64,000 nucleotides of DNA from the NCBI RefSeq assembly GCF_014851395.1, contig NW_024041151.1:31759755-31823754 (forward strand), written 5' to 3'. Every line of letters begins with the position of its first letter. Position 1 is the first letter of the stretch. The notes beneath the pieces are model-generated. The model was not told where the DNA came from. It made no database searches and worked only from the letters and a program-made list of their open reading frames with translations. Both the position numbers and the translations under genes were made by a program. The DNA comes from Micropterus salmoides (Eukaryota; Chordata; Actinopteri; Centrarchiformes; Centrarchidae). This document shows positions 11,540 to 23,300 of this stretch, piece after piece.

Positions 11540-12486
11540 GTGTATATTTACCACTGGCACCACTGTTGCTCCTACTTTCCACATCTTTTCTAGCTCATCT
11601 TTCAAGCTTCTTGTGTTCCTTCTTGATGTTTCTGTCACTTGGGATTGCCACATCTATCACTGCAGCCTTCTTCTGCTGTTTGTCCAATGTCTGGTTGGTT
11701 AGCCATCACCAGTTTGTCAGTCTGGATCTTGAAGTCCCACAGGATCTTAGCTCGGTCCATGTACGCTGTTCCTGCCAGCATCTTACACTCTGCTGTTATG
11801 TGCTGTACTGTCTCAGGGGCATCCTTGCACAGTCTGCACCTGGGGTCCTGCCTGGTGTGGTAGACCCCCGCCTCTATTGATCTTGTTCTGAGTGCTTGTT
11901 CTTGTGCCGCCATGATTAGTGCTTCTGTGCTGTCCTTCAGTCCAGCCTTTTCCAGCCACTGGTAGGATTTCTTGATATCAGCCACTTCTTCTATTTGTCT
12001 GTGGTACATGCCGTGCAGCGGCTTGTCTCTCCATGAAGGTTCTTCATCTTCCTTGTCCTCACCCTCGGGTTTCTGCTGCCTGAGGTACTCACTAAGCCCT
12101 TCATCTTTGGGAGCCATCTTCCTGATGTACTCCTGGATCTTTGTTGTTTCATCCTGGACAGTGGTCTTGACACTTGCTAGCCATCTGCCTCCCTTGCTAC
12201 GCTTGGTGTACAGTCTCAGGGTGCTGGATTAGGGGTGAAACCCACCATGCATTGTGAGGAGCTTTCTTATCTTGATGTCAGCGGTCTCTATCTCCTCCTT
12301 TGGCCTGTTTATTATACCATAAGGTTATCTGATGACAGGTATGTGTTGATAGCTCGGATCTTGTTTTTCCCCATTCAGCTGACTTTTCAGGACCCGCCTT
12401 ACTCTCTGTAGGTATTTGGCTGTGGCGGACTTCCTTGCTGCCACCTCATGGTTTCTGTTAGCCTGCGGCATCCCAAGGTATTTGTA
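11540..12486 (-). mobile_element. Rex6-like LINE 3' part with restriction-like endonuclease, degenerate
   Basis: Minus-strand reading from 12486 gives YLGMPQANRNHEVAARKSA and LQRVRRVLKSQLNG. A 160-codon frame follows (12117 to 11635) with EYLRQQKPEGEDKEDEEPSW, GMYHRQIEEVADIKKSYQWL, the knuckle-like CRLCKDAPETVQHITAECK, and then DRAKILWDFKIQTDKLVMAN. Beyond a frameshift the text reads VIDVAIPSD-like, the catalytic region of the family's restriction-enzyme-like endonuclease, then ELEKMWKV. From family memory about 35 residues are missing between GTAYM and DRAKILW. The element is therefore 5'-truncated, internally deleted and frameshifted. Confidence 0.75.
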
Positions 12487-12488
12487 AC

Positions 12489-13147
12489 TAAAACGTCTGG
12501 ATCAAGTTTGGGCTTTTTCAGAAGAGGTTTAATTACAGCTACTTTAAAGTACTGTGGTACATAGCCTGTTGATAGAGATAGATTGATCATATCTAGTATA
12601 GAAGTGCTGACTAAGGGTAAAACTTCTTTAAGCAGCCTAGTCGGGATGGGGTCTAAGAGACAGGTTGATGGTTTAGATGAAGAAATTATTGAAGTTAGTT
12701 GGTAAAGATTGAGGGAAGCAAAACAGTCTAAACATATATCTGGTTCTACAGCTGTTTCTAAGGTTCCTGAGTTAAGAGATAAGTTGGTGCCAGTTGAGGG
12801 CAGGTCTTGGTGAATTTTGTTTCTAATAGTTAGAATTTTATCATTAAAGACGCTCATGAAGTCGTAACTACTGAGAGCTATGGGAATACTTGGCTCAATA
12901 GAGCTGTGACTCTCTGTCAGCCTGGCTACAGTGCTGAAAAGAAACCTGGGGTTGTTCCTATTTTCCTCTATTAATGACGAGTAGTGCGCTGCTCTGGCAT
13001 TACAGAGGGCCTTCCTATAAGTTTTAAGACTATCTTTCCAAATTAAAGGAGAATTTTCCAGTTTGGTGGAACGCCAATTCCTCTCAAGTTTCAGCGATAT
13101 TTGCTTTAATTTGTGAGTTTCAGTGTTATACCATGGAGCTAACCATC
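12489..13147 (-). mobile_element. L2 LINE internal segment, inverted relative to its 3' end
   Basis: This segment matches the middle of the L2 at 50222-55140 (corresponding to about 52199-52845). It encodes YDFMSVFNDKILTIRNKIHQ, the stretch ICLDCFASLNLYQLTSIISS, then LDPIPTRLLKEVLPLVSTSI and STGYVPQYFKVAVIKPLLKK, the start of the reverse transcriptase. It lacks the endonuclease and the YADD region. An L2 3' end in the opposite orientation follows at 13230-13465, a layout expected of a 5'-inverted insertion. Confidence 0.8.
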
Positions 13148-13229
13148 TTACATTTAATATACAACAGTATTAATATTTAATATACATGTAATAAATTCAT
13201 GGAGAGGAGATGAAGAGCAAGTAAGGAAA

Positions 13230-13465
13230 AGGCAGATGGCCGCCCACCCTGAGCCATGGTTCTGCTCGAGGTTTCTGCCTCTTAAAAGGAAGTTTTTCCT
13301 TGCCTCTGTCGCCTAGTGCTGCTCTTGGTGGGAACTGTTGGGCTTCTGTAAATAACATCACAGAGAGTGGTCCTGACCTGCTCTTTTATGAAAAGTGCTG
13401 TGAAATAACTGTTGTTGTGATTTGGCGCTATATAAAGAAAAGTGAATTGAATTAAATTGGTCAGG
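13230..13465 (+). mobile_element. L2 LINE 3' UTR and tail
   Basis: Sense-orientation L2 3' end. GGCAGATGG...CCACCCTGAGCCATGG matches the reverse complement of 50380-50410, followed by TTAAAAGGAAGTTTTTCCTTG. It ends with the fish L2 tail TTTGGCGCTATATAAAG and a GAATTGAATT stretch. The stretch 13148-13229 between the two L2 parts is unassigned. Confidence 0.8.
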
Positions 13466-13469
13466 TACA

Positions 13470-14245
13470 CAAAATGGCCTCAAGTTAATGCTCAGATTTG
13501 CCTTTCCACACTGCTCTAAAGCCATGATAATCTAGGAATGACCTTTTGTTCTGTTGTTTGTCTCTGTGATTATGTGTAAAGCCTCCTTGGGTCCATTGAC
13601 AGGCAATACAAAAATATATGTTATTAATATTATTACAATTATTATGTGTGTGTTTTGTGCCCTCTGAGATATTTGACATGATGACAGTCAACATTTCTGT
13701 TCTGAGTTTTAAGTCTGACTGGCCTCAGGTCAGCCCTACCATGAAAATCTGCAAGCTTGATTGATTTAGACTGAGGTGGTTTTATTTCAGTTGAGCTAAA
13801 TGTAACAAAAATGGCATTCAAGTTGTGTAGCTGGCTGGCTGTTAAGCTACCTTCGTCACGTCGATAGATGGCGCCCTCTACAAAAACGTTACCGCGCTTC
13901 TGTGTGTGCGTGGAAGTGCGCTCGTGCGTTCGCTTCAGTTTTCCACGCTCGCTTCTTCTCAGCTCAGAAGAGAAGCCACTTCTGGACCAGCACAGCTCTG
14001 AAGAAGCCGCGGCCCTCAGCGTCTCTGCCGGACTGCACACGGGATGAACTGGGCTGTTGTCCTCTCTAAAATCGTTTCTGTCCCGCACCTTCATGTTTGA
14101 CTCTTCCGCGACCTGGAAAGTGCGCGTTCTCTCCGAGCCTGGCTGCTGACTTGGAAAACTAAAAGAGTATCCTAAAAGTGGATGAGTGTGTCTTCAGTAT
14201 TTTGGTGATATTTCGCTGCACGCTGTTGTGAGAGGTTCCGACGCC
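13470..14245 (+). promoter_or_regulatory. ror2: ror2 upstream region and 5' UTR
   Basis: From about 13850 the base composition changes to GC-richer, CpG-containing sequence (for example 13855-14110), typical of a CpG-island promoter in a developmental gene. No TATA box is obvious. Three short upstream frames precede the main start: ATG at 14044 (to 14100), ATG at 14093 (to 14149) and ATG at 14182 (to 14208). The transcription start is not determinable here. The minus-strand open frame 13642-14094 crosses this CpG-rich region without any domain. Confidence 0.5.
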
Positions 14246-14306
14246 ATGACCTCCTTGAAGAGCTGGCTCTGGATGCTTTTCTTGTTTCCAGACCTGAGAT
14301 GTCGCG
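14246..14306 (+). CDS. ror2: ror2 exon 1, signal peptide
   Basis: The ATG at 14246 lies in a good initiation context (GACGCCATGA). It encodes MTSLKSWLWMLFLFPDLRCR, with a hydrophobic core WLWMLFLF, and ends in phase 1 at GTAAGT. No in-frame ATG lies upstream; a GTG 60 bases earlier is not needed. The first residues are unlike human ROR2, as expected for a signal peptide. Confidence 0.85.
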
Positions 14307-17300
14307 GTAAGTCTCTTTCATACCGCAAGCTTGTAACTACAGAATTCCTGATTAAACAGAGAAGTGATGCGCTGCACACCATGTAGCCCAGCCAACAAGC
14401 AGGGCGGTGATGGGGCCGTTTAGTAAAGTTACTGCACGTTTCATCACATTCAACTGTGGAACTTTTAGCGTCCCTGTTTTCTTCATGCGTTGCTCTTACA
14501 CAACAGACTGAGCTTTTGCTTTGGACTTTTACTTGTTGCAGTTGTAGCAGCAAGTTCCCAGAGGTGTATCAGAGCTATTGTCCTGCTTAGAGCTGGCGAT
14601 TTCATGCTTTCCACTAATATGGCACCCCTTACCTTTAAACTTTGGAGCTTTTTCTGGAACTTTAATAACGGACTGGACTGTGTTGTTAATTTCTCTTCGT
14701 GCACATTTCACCGAACTGTTACATATTGAAAATGCCTGTGATGGTTTTAAGGGGAGAGGCTTGTGGGGGAACTCTCCCCTCCTGCAAGTTTCTGTGAGCA
14801 CTTAAAGTCTTTGTCCTCTTTCAGCTTGTTGACGTGTGTTCCTTGCAGCTCCTATAGTTTTTATAAAAAGGTACTTGTTTCAGACTCAAAGGGCCACTGT
14901 GTCATTGTCATGTTAATTAAATGCATAGCTCGAGGTGATCCCGCTCTTTGTCAGTCATGCTAATTCATTTACCCTCCCTGCGGGGTGAGAGCTGTGGAGG
15001 TTTCCTGTTTTCAGGGCTGGCTCTGAGGACTTAACCATTTGGTCGGCTACGAAGTGAAAGGGGGACGGGATGTGGGGTGCAGGGGGGCTAAATGATTAGC
15101 ACCCCCCTCCTTTCCCCCTCTTGGCTCTGGCAAGCACCATTTCTTTCTACTATCACTGACCTCACTGAGGACTGAAAAAGCAGTGGAGAGGAAAAGAAAA
15201 AGAGAGCAATGGTTGTTCTTCTAAAACTGTTTATATAACACTCCAGTTTATATTTCTGTTTCAAACCAGTGCCCAAAAGTCTAAGGGTTGGACATTGTGG
15301 CTGAAACCAGTATCAGTAGAACTTTATTATTCCCTCTTGGGGAAATTCGATTTGAATTTGACCTGTGCTTTGAATGACTCCAGACCTGAGGGATCAGATC
15401 TAGTGTGGTGGAGAACTTTGTTCCACAGACTGGGGCCTGCAACTGAGAAGGCACAGTCATGCCAAGTAGTAAGGTTTTAAAATTAACTTTAAAACTGACA
15501 GGGAGGAGTGGTGGAGGGAGGCAAGTACGGGGGAGATATGCTCACGCTGCAGGAACCAGTTCTAAACCTTGCAGCAGTGTTCTCCACATACAGCAGTGAT
15601 GCCGACTGTTTCCACTGGTAGCACTGGTGCTCCAAACTGAAAATATTAAACACTGAGCTTTAGCTCTGCTGCCTAGTAATTATTCCAGTCAATCAGTTCA
15701 TTTTAAATTTAATATTTAATCACTCCATTGCAGTCCATCTTGCATCAGATCAGAGTTGTAACTAAACCTTGACTACGAGACTAAATAATCATTGTCTTGA
15801 TTTAAAATGATGTGTGCCTATGAGGAGTGCCATCAGGCCCATATATTGCCTGGACCAGTCCCTGCAGAGGTTTCTCCTGGAAAGCATGCGTGCATGTACC
15901 CTCACCTCTCCATTCATCCAGACAGTCTGGTTGAGGTATGACTTGTGACTAACCACTTCATCAACACATCTGCTGAGGTATATGTCACAAACAGGTGTCC
16001 CCCACCAATGTCGGCTAGTGAAATGGCAGCTGAGACTGTCTTTGAGAGATGTGTTGTATAGCTTAATGCCTGTATTTTTGATTGAACCATTTGAAGAGAC
16101 GTGCTGAGTCTGAAAGTTATGGAATAACCCATATGTCATTGTATCAATTAGCTATTAGATACTACATTGGATGGGCACTCCTGTTTCAGTTCAGTTTTGT
16201 TTATCATGTAATCCACATAAACCTGTACCATGTAGTACTCACTGAACTTCTGTTATAAAGTAATGCACCAGGAATATGTGCTGTATTTGATGGATCAAAG
16301 CAGTGCCATGCCGGAAAATGTCACTTTAAGTTGCAGCACAACCCAGTGTTGTTTTGCAGGAGCCATCTGTGTTGATGGACCAGCACCATTAACATGAATG
16401 ACAAAGCTGTGTTTTTCATAGTTTCTCAGACATTTTCGCTAATAGCAAGAAACAAAATGTTTTGAAAAAAAAAAATAGGTTATGCAGACTCATTGGGAAC
16501 AGAAAATTAAGGTGATTTAAGGTTTTTACCCTAATTGTCTGTTGTAAACATCTATCATAGTTAAAAGAAGTCCTTCCTGCTTGATGCATTATATTTACTG
16601 TGCAAACGGTTTTCCTTTGCAATGAATGATTAGTAGTGACATTAAAGGTGCGCTCACTTTCAGTTTTCACCTCCAAAAGTAGGCTTTGTTATTTAGCTAC
16701 AGGCCAGGCACTGATGCAAGTAGAGGTGATTAACTGTTGCACTGCACTCACAGTACAAGTTTTTCCCAAAGTTTTATTGCCCACACCATCTGTTCTATTA
16801 CACCATGGTATACCTCCTCTCTGTATTTCCCTTCTCTGTCTAGCTGTGAAGTGAAGCAATGCATAGCACTGACAGAGGAGTTAGCTAGAGGTCAGTCCAC
16901 TAATCTAGAATTTGTGGAAATGTGAAGTTTTCCCTGAATTCTTGGAGCAAGGAACTTAAGTCTATGCCATGATGTGGAAACTTTACATGGGGCAAACAGT
17001 AAGACAGATGACTTAACGAGGACAAAAGTATTATCACAAAAATGTACTTAAGTATCAAAAGTAAGGTTACATTATGTGTGAAAATAGCTCCTGTGAGTGT
17101 TTTATTATTAAATATCATATCATTAAAATACTATTAGGCTACTGTTACATTTATGCATGTGCAGTATTTTGTAGCTGGCAAAGGAGAACCTGATTCTGTC
17201 TGTCTGTCGACACATTCAATATCAAGATCAGTCTGTGGCCTGTTTTTTCATTTCCTATTTTTGACTTGAGCATAAATTCAAAAGTACAAGAACAAGCCAT

Positions 17301-20300
17301 TATTTGTTTTTTTGTGTTTGATTAATAAAATGAATCATGGAATAACAGATATCAGTGAGAAGTGAAGAGCTATCAGGGCTCAACGTTAAACGTTTTTGCA
17401 ACTGTGGGTTTGAAACTTACTGGCCCCAAGACAATTTCTACTGTCCCTACCTCCAAAAGTTGTAATTTATCAAACCAAAGACTTATAAGTTTTATTTTTC
17501 TGTTAACATGTTTAATCGTTTATTAAATACATCCTGGATATAAAAAACTAATTTACTTTTAAAACAAAACATACGGACAGACTCAAACATGACATGCTCT
17601 CTCTCCTGCTGACAGCCATTTAATAAAAAATGTACACAGAGCAGCAGGTATGAGGTCGTCATGGTAGTGACTTGTCAATCACAAGGTAGTCCCGCCCTAA
17701 ATCATACACTGCATTGTCTATTTTCCCCTAAATGCAACCATAATTTACTAAATGAACATCATGCTGTGTTGAAGACTTGAAAGTAGCGACTGAGACCATG
17801 AACCCATTATGAAAGTGTTTGCTGAGAATTAATTCAGCTGAGAAGTAGACTCATTTTGCCATTATTTTAAATGGAACTGGACTTCTTTTTGCTACCAGCA
17901 GAGTCGCCCCCTGCTGCCCGAGAGAATGCAGGTTTAAGTTCCGTCTGCATGGTTTCACTTTTCAGACCCAGAGGATAGAGTGACAACTACTCGTCACGTG
18001 ACTACAACTGTTGACTGGCCAACAGTGCGAGACAACTGCAGGATGTTAAGTTTCAAGTTGTGTTTATTTTGCATTTATTTTTTTTTAATACTAATGTTTT
18101 TGCACTAGTCCAATCGGACCAGTGTGTTGCTAGTTCAAAAGTCCCGATGTTACTTTTTACTGGCCCTGGCCTGTGTGGCTGTGCACATTTTCGATTCGCC
18201 AACAATTTTCATAAAACAGCTGATATTGAAATCTACAGAGTTGAGTTCTTGCCTCAAAACTTGTTTGAAGTGGATTTAGTGATAAAATAGCGTATGGAAA
18301 TTGTAAAACAAGTTCTGTTGTTGTCCTCTAAAGAAAAGACCGGTTGTTGTTACAGTTTGCAGAGGTAGACTGGTCCAATGCATACTGGAGATTTTTTTTC
18401 AGTATCGGTACGCCATCCAGGTATTTTTGGCATACTGCAGATTTTGCTTTTGTTTGCACATTACTGCATTTAGGCCAAATCAGTACGTACTACTAGTATA
18501 GTAGGCGGTTTAGACATTAGTTACATGACTTAAATTATATTTAAAAACAGCCCCCAGCACTTCTCCTCTTCCTGAAAACATTCATGACTTGCTAACCCTC
18601 CCATTTTTCACTGACCTCCCCTGGTAGGTGAGTGGTGGAGGCTAACGTTATGCTGCTGACAGATGTGATTGTAGATTTATTTCTGAAACATGGTGGTAGT
18701 TCTAGTGAACAGTCCTCATTTGTCCCTAGTTCAATACTTCTAAATATTCTTTAACATCACTTACAGAAGCTAATGCTGCCCATTGCTAAATTAGCCACAA
18801 AGCTAATGCCGTGTTTATCAGTGGAAGAGTTCTAACCTCATAATGAGGAGTTAAAGTATTGAGTTTAACTTTTTATACATATATCTGCAAGCCGTTTGTT
18901 GGTAGTTACAATTGCTGGGTCGGAAATGATTAAAGCAGACCGGAGTATCTATCATGGCTTCCTGCCAAACAAAGCTCCTCTTGAATGTGAAACGTAGTTA
19001 TAGTTTTAAGTCCTCGTTGTAGACAGTCATGTAGAATTAGATGCAGCAGGTCACTGTATCATAGACAGTTTTAGAGCCAGATGGTGGATGAGAAATAGTT
19101 TCTCTTAGCTTTGATTCGAATTAAAGAGTGCTGGGACACAGATAATCTAGTTATTACGGCAGATTATGTTTAAGGTAAAATACACATGCTTATTCTCTCT
19201 CACTCTATTTATAATGTAGTTAATGTTTAGGTGTAGTTTATGCAGGAAAGGGGGCTACTATCCAAATAAATCAAAATATAGTATTATAAATCTGCTCTTT
19301 TTCACTTTAATATCGGCCCAAAATACCATATCGGTCGGGCTCTATCTGGTACTAATTATAATCCTGGATTTGGGAGTAATTATAGCGATGCAAAACATTC
19401 CCCTTGATAGGGCTCAGTGTGGGTTGACTTTTAGGCATGATGGACTTTGTTAACATACTGCTGCAATAAAGTGGTGTGTTTAAGCCATATTAGTTTGCTG
19501 GCCTTTTGTAAAAACATTGTTTACTTGGTGATCAGTTGTTTAAATGGTCATAGTGAGGTTTGTATATAACTGTGCCAGTGCTGCTGCTTTAAAGACTGTA
19601 AATGCAACATGCATTCTTCCTTTTCTTGATTGCATTTTGAAAAAACCCCATAGAGGCATAATGTTAACATATGCTGCTAATTACTGGAACTGGGAAGCAG
19701 AAACAGAAGAGGCCTACACATGTTTGTTGGAGGAAAGGCCATATGATTCGGGCTGACTGTAGCACCCTCTGTTCCTCCACTACTTGTGTTGCTGCAACCT
19801 TCTGTATATGTTCATGAGTTTATGTGAGGAGTGCAAACAGGATGGACATTTTGCATCTGAAGATCAGACAGTGTGAACTGAAAGAAGTTGGAATAACTTA
19901 ATAAGATAACTGACAAAAGCAGAGACAAAAGTATTTGTCTTTAACGTGAGGGTTTCTGAATCTTTTAGTGAAAAGGGATTTTAGGCGAGGCTGGTTTATA
20001 AGGCTACTGCTATATGCCAGAACAATAACATTTTGGGACAGCACAAAGAAGTGTGATCCATAAAGTTGACCTATATTAATTAAAAGAGTTCAAAGAGACA
20101 GGTCACAGAAACACCACTTTATTTATTTTAGACAATATATGAAATCTATTTTTTTAGAAGATGGTACCAAGACGGGCAGGATGTTACAGATGTTGGGGGC
20201 TCAGAGTTTTAACTCATGGCTGATTGCAACAGAGGTAAACAGAGAGTTACAGTGGGCAGCACGGGGGCCCGGTGGATAGCACTGTGGCCTCACAGTGGGA

Positions 20301-23300
20301 TTATGTAGATACCAAATAGAAGGAGACCAAGGACAGGGCCTTGGGGTATGCCACAGTTCAGAGAGGCAGTGGTTAATGTGAAACTGTTGGGGAGATAGGA
20401 CATAGAGATTAGGATGTGCTGAATGTGTCTGTTACTTTAATATAGATGTGGCCAGCGTAGGGCTGAACGATGTGGCCAAAAATTGTATCATGATAAAAAG
20501 TTTATTATCTTATCGATAATTATCACAATAAGTATCAAATCGTTGTTTCTTTCAAGTTTAAAGGCCGATTTCTGATCCTGAGTGGATCACTTCACAAATC
20601 TGAGGTAGAACATTCAAAACAATTATAAAATCTTTGTCAACAAATATGCACGAGTAAAATTAAGTAAAAGCTTTTTTCAGACCTTTTTCCTCACCAAAAT
20701 AAACATCTTAATAAAAAAAAGTAATAATTTGTGAATGATTCAGGTGAATAAAATCAAACATTCATTGAATATTTATTAAACATTTATATTTATTAAAACT
20801 ATATCACGATAATTATTGTTTTATTCTCCAGGCCTAGGCCAGCTCACATTTTGGGATGGGGTTGGTGAGGAACCTCCTTAAGTTCCTTAAGTTTGGCATA
20901 AAAACACAATGCGTCAGGAAATCTTCATACTATTAGGAAGTAGTCAGTGGCTTGATGAAAATGATCACCATTAACAGCATATGTGGTTGCAATAATGCAT
21001 AATTTTACCATACAGTCTGTGGAGCCACAATATAAGTTTGGTTTGCTCAAAGGTTCTCTGTGAAGGTAGAGCCGCATTTCGACCAAAAGTACCAGGGACT
21101 TTTATGTCCCCAGATCTCTTTTCAAGGAACTAAAAGGTTCCTTCAGCCCACTGTTGTGTGCGTTTCCACCGCGGTCTAAAGACCTGTGAAGATTAGGCAA
21201 ATTAACCAGCTGACGTAGGCTGTAGCCATACAAAGCGATGCACAGGCATCATTATTTGTAACCACTCTCCATGAGCAACATTTATAAATGAAAATCAGAT
21301 TTGACTGGAATATAATGAAAAACTACAGGCTTAGCTTGACCATTAAAGCTTGACTTAAAACAACATATTAGGACCCAGTATTTAGCCTAAACACACCACT
21401 GCACGGGACTTTTTAGGGGGTAAAATGAAGACCCTAGAACTACATTTAGACCCTGGTCCCTCCAGTGGAAAAACAGTGAGTTCCTCCAAAGGTTCCTAGT
21501 TCTGGGGAATAGTTCCCTCGGTCGAAATGCAGCTTAGTAGCACTATGGAGCTTTCTTTGAGTCGGTCACTATTGTTTTTACGTGTAAGATAGACATGCAT
21601 GCATACACACATAATGCTATCATTCCACCAGAAGAGTGATAAATATACATCGGAAAACGCTGTCTTAATCTGCATATTAACCTGGAACCCTGCTGAACAG
21701 CACATGCTGTGGTGTATAGTTAGGGGTATAAGCTATACTTTCAAGACTCTATGGCACAATGTGCTAACAAAGACCGGGAAGAAGAAGACTGCTAGCAAGT
21801 AAACATAGATGTAAACACGCAGGATTTCAAATACTTAAAATTCTGTTAGCTGTTTGTTATCACAGTGAATCATTTCCTGCTGGTTAGGGAGGAAAATTTG
21901 TTACTTCCTGTATGGAGTGGATTCTACCAACATCCTTACTGAAGTTCATTTTGGCAAATAGGGTGAATTTATGTGTGGGAAGGTAGAAGATGTCTCTGCA
22001 AATTAGTCTGGGTTTCATAGAAGGGCAGGCATATTTAGTCTGCAGGGGAGAAAACACACATCATAGATCAAATGTAAATGCTCTGTACTTGTATAGCGCC
22101 TTTCTAGTCTTTTCGACCACTCAAAACGCTTTTACACTACATCGGCATTCACCAGTCATACATATTCATACACTGAGCCTAAGTGCTCAAACAGAAACTA
22201 GCATTCACACACTGGCGGAACGGCCGCCAGGACAAGGACACTACGAAACGCAACCAGGGGGAGCCAGGGATCGAACCGCCGACCTTCCGATTAACGGCCA
22301 ACCCGCTCTACCTCCTGAGCCACAGCTGCCCCAATCACACTCCCTCACTGTCTTAGGAATCTTTGTATTGGAAGGTTTTATCAGTTGTTTGGTTAGGAAC
22401 ACCTCTTCAACCTTGTTACATAAATTGTATAGTCTTAAGTGAGAGAGAGCCCCACCCCTTCAAACCCCGCACACTCAGAGGTCAAAGGTCAGCTGAAGCA
22501 CTTATGATCTGCACAGCCTTTTGCGTCTTAACTTGTATATTTAAGATTTTTTGTCACAACGGTTATTAATCAAGAATATTTTGCTGGAGAAAACATAAAA
22601 GTCTATTTTTTATCTGTATGTTTCACAGAAGAAGAGGCTGTGGGTGTTTTTAATCTTGCTGAATTCCAGCATGTGCCTGGCAATCGTCTTTTTGGATTAG
22701 AAGATATTTGGAGCCACAGGCACTGTTGAGTCAGTTCATTTAATTATTCTGTGTCCCAGGATGTGATTCTCATGTTTTATGGCACATACTTCACTACCTG
22801 TGTAACTGTCTCCAGAGGGGCTTTTAATTAATAGAAACAAGGTTATTTCTAAACATGTGCAGCTCTGCACAGTTTGTCTTGGATTATTCTGTAGCAAAGT
22901 AAATTGTGATTATGTTGAAAATGATAAGTTTCATATAAGCGTTTATAAAAGAGTTTCAAGAGTCAAATATTAAATAGAATGATTAAAGGCTAACTCCACA
23001 GATCAGTGTGTTTACAAGGGTTGGGCAGTACTACAGCATCTATGAAAAACATTGTATGAAGCCTTTTGTGTCTCAGAGGGAGCTGTGTGAAGTCTGACAA
23101 ATGTTCTCAAGTGATGTCACTTGAGTCAGCGTCAGTTGGGGGTGAAGACTACTTGTCTGAAAATGAAAACATCTGATGGTGTGGCTCACAGATCTCTGTA
23201 GCGGTTGCTCATCTGTGCTGCTGGCTAGCGGCTTGAGGATACATTAGCCACTATTAGCATGTCACACCCAAAAACTCCAACCACACTCTCTGCGGTTAAG

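Noticed and set aside
13642..14094. 150-codon minus-strand frame as a gene divergent from ror2
   Set aside because: No domain. It overlaps the CpG-rich ror2 promoter and 5' UTR, where long antisense open frames are common.
14186..14386. ror2 starting at the upstream GTG (66-codon frame)
   Set aside because: GTG starts are rare in vertebrates. The ATG at 14246 has good context and gives a normal signal peptide, and the frame past 14306 is intron.
22261..22332. A tRNA gene on the minus strand
   Set aside because: A and B boxes are present, but the body continues into a SINE with an L2-like tail and I found no intact cloverleaf.
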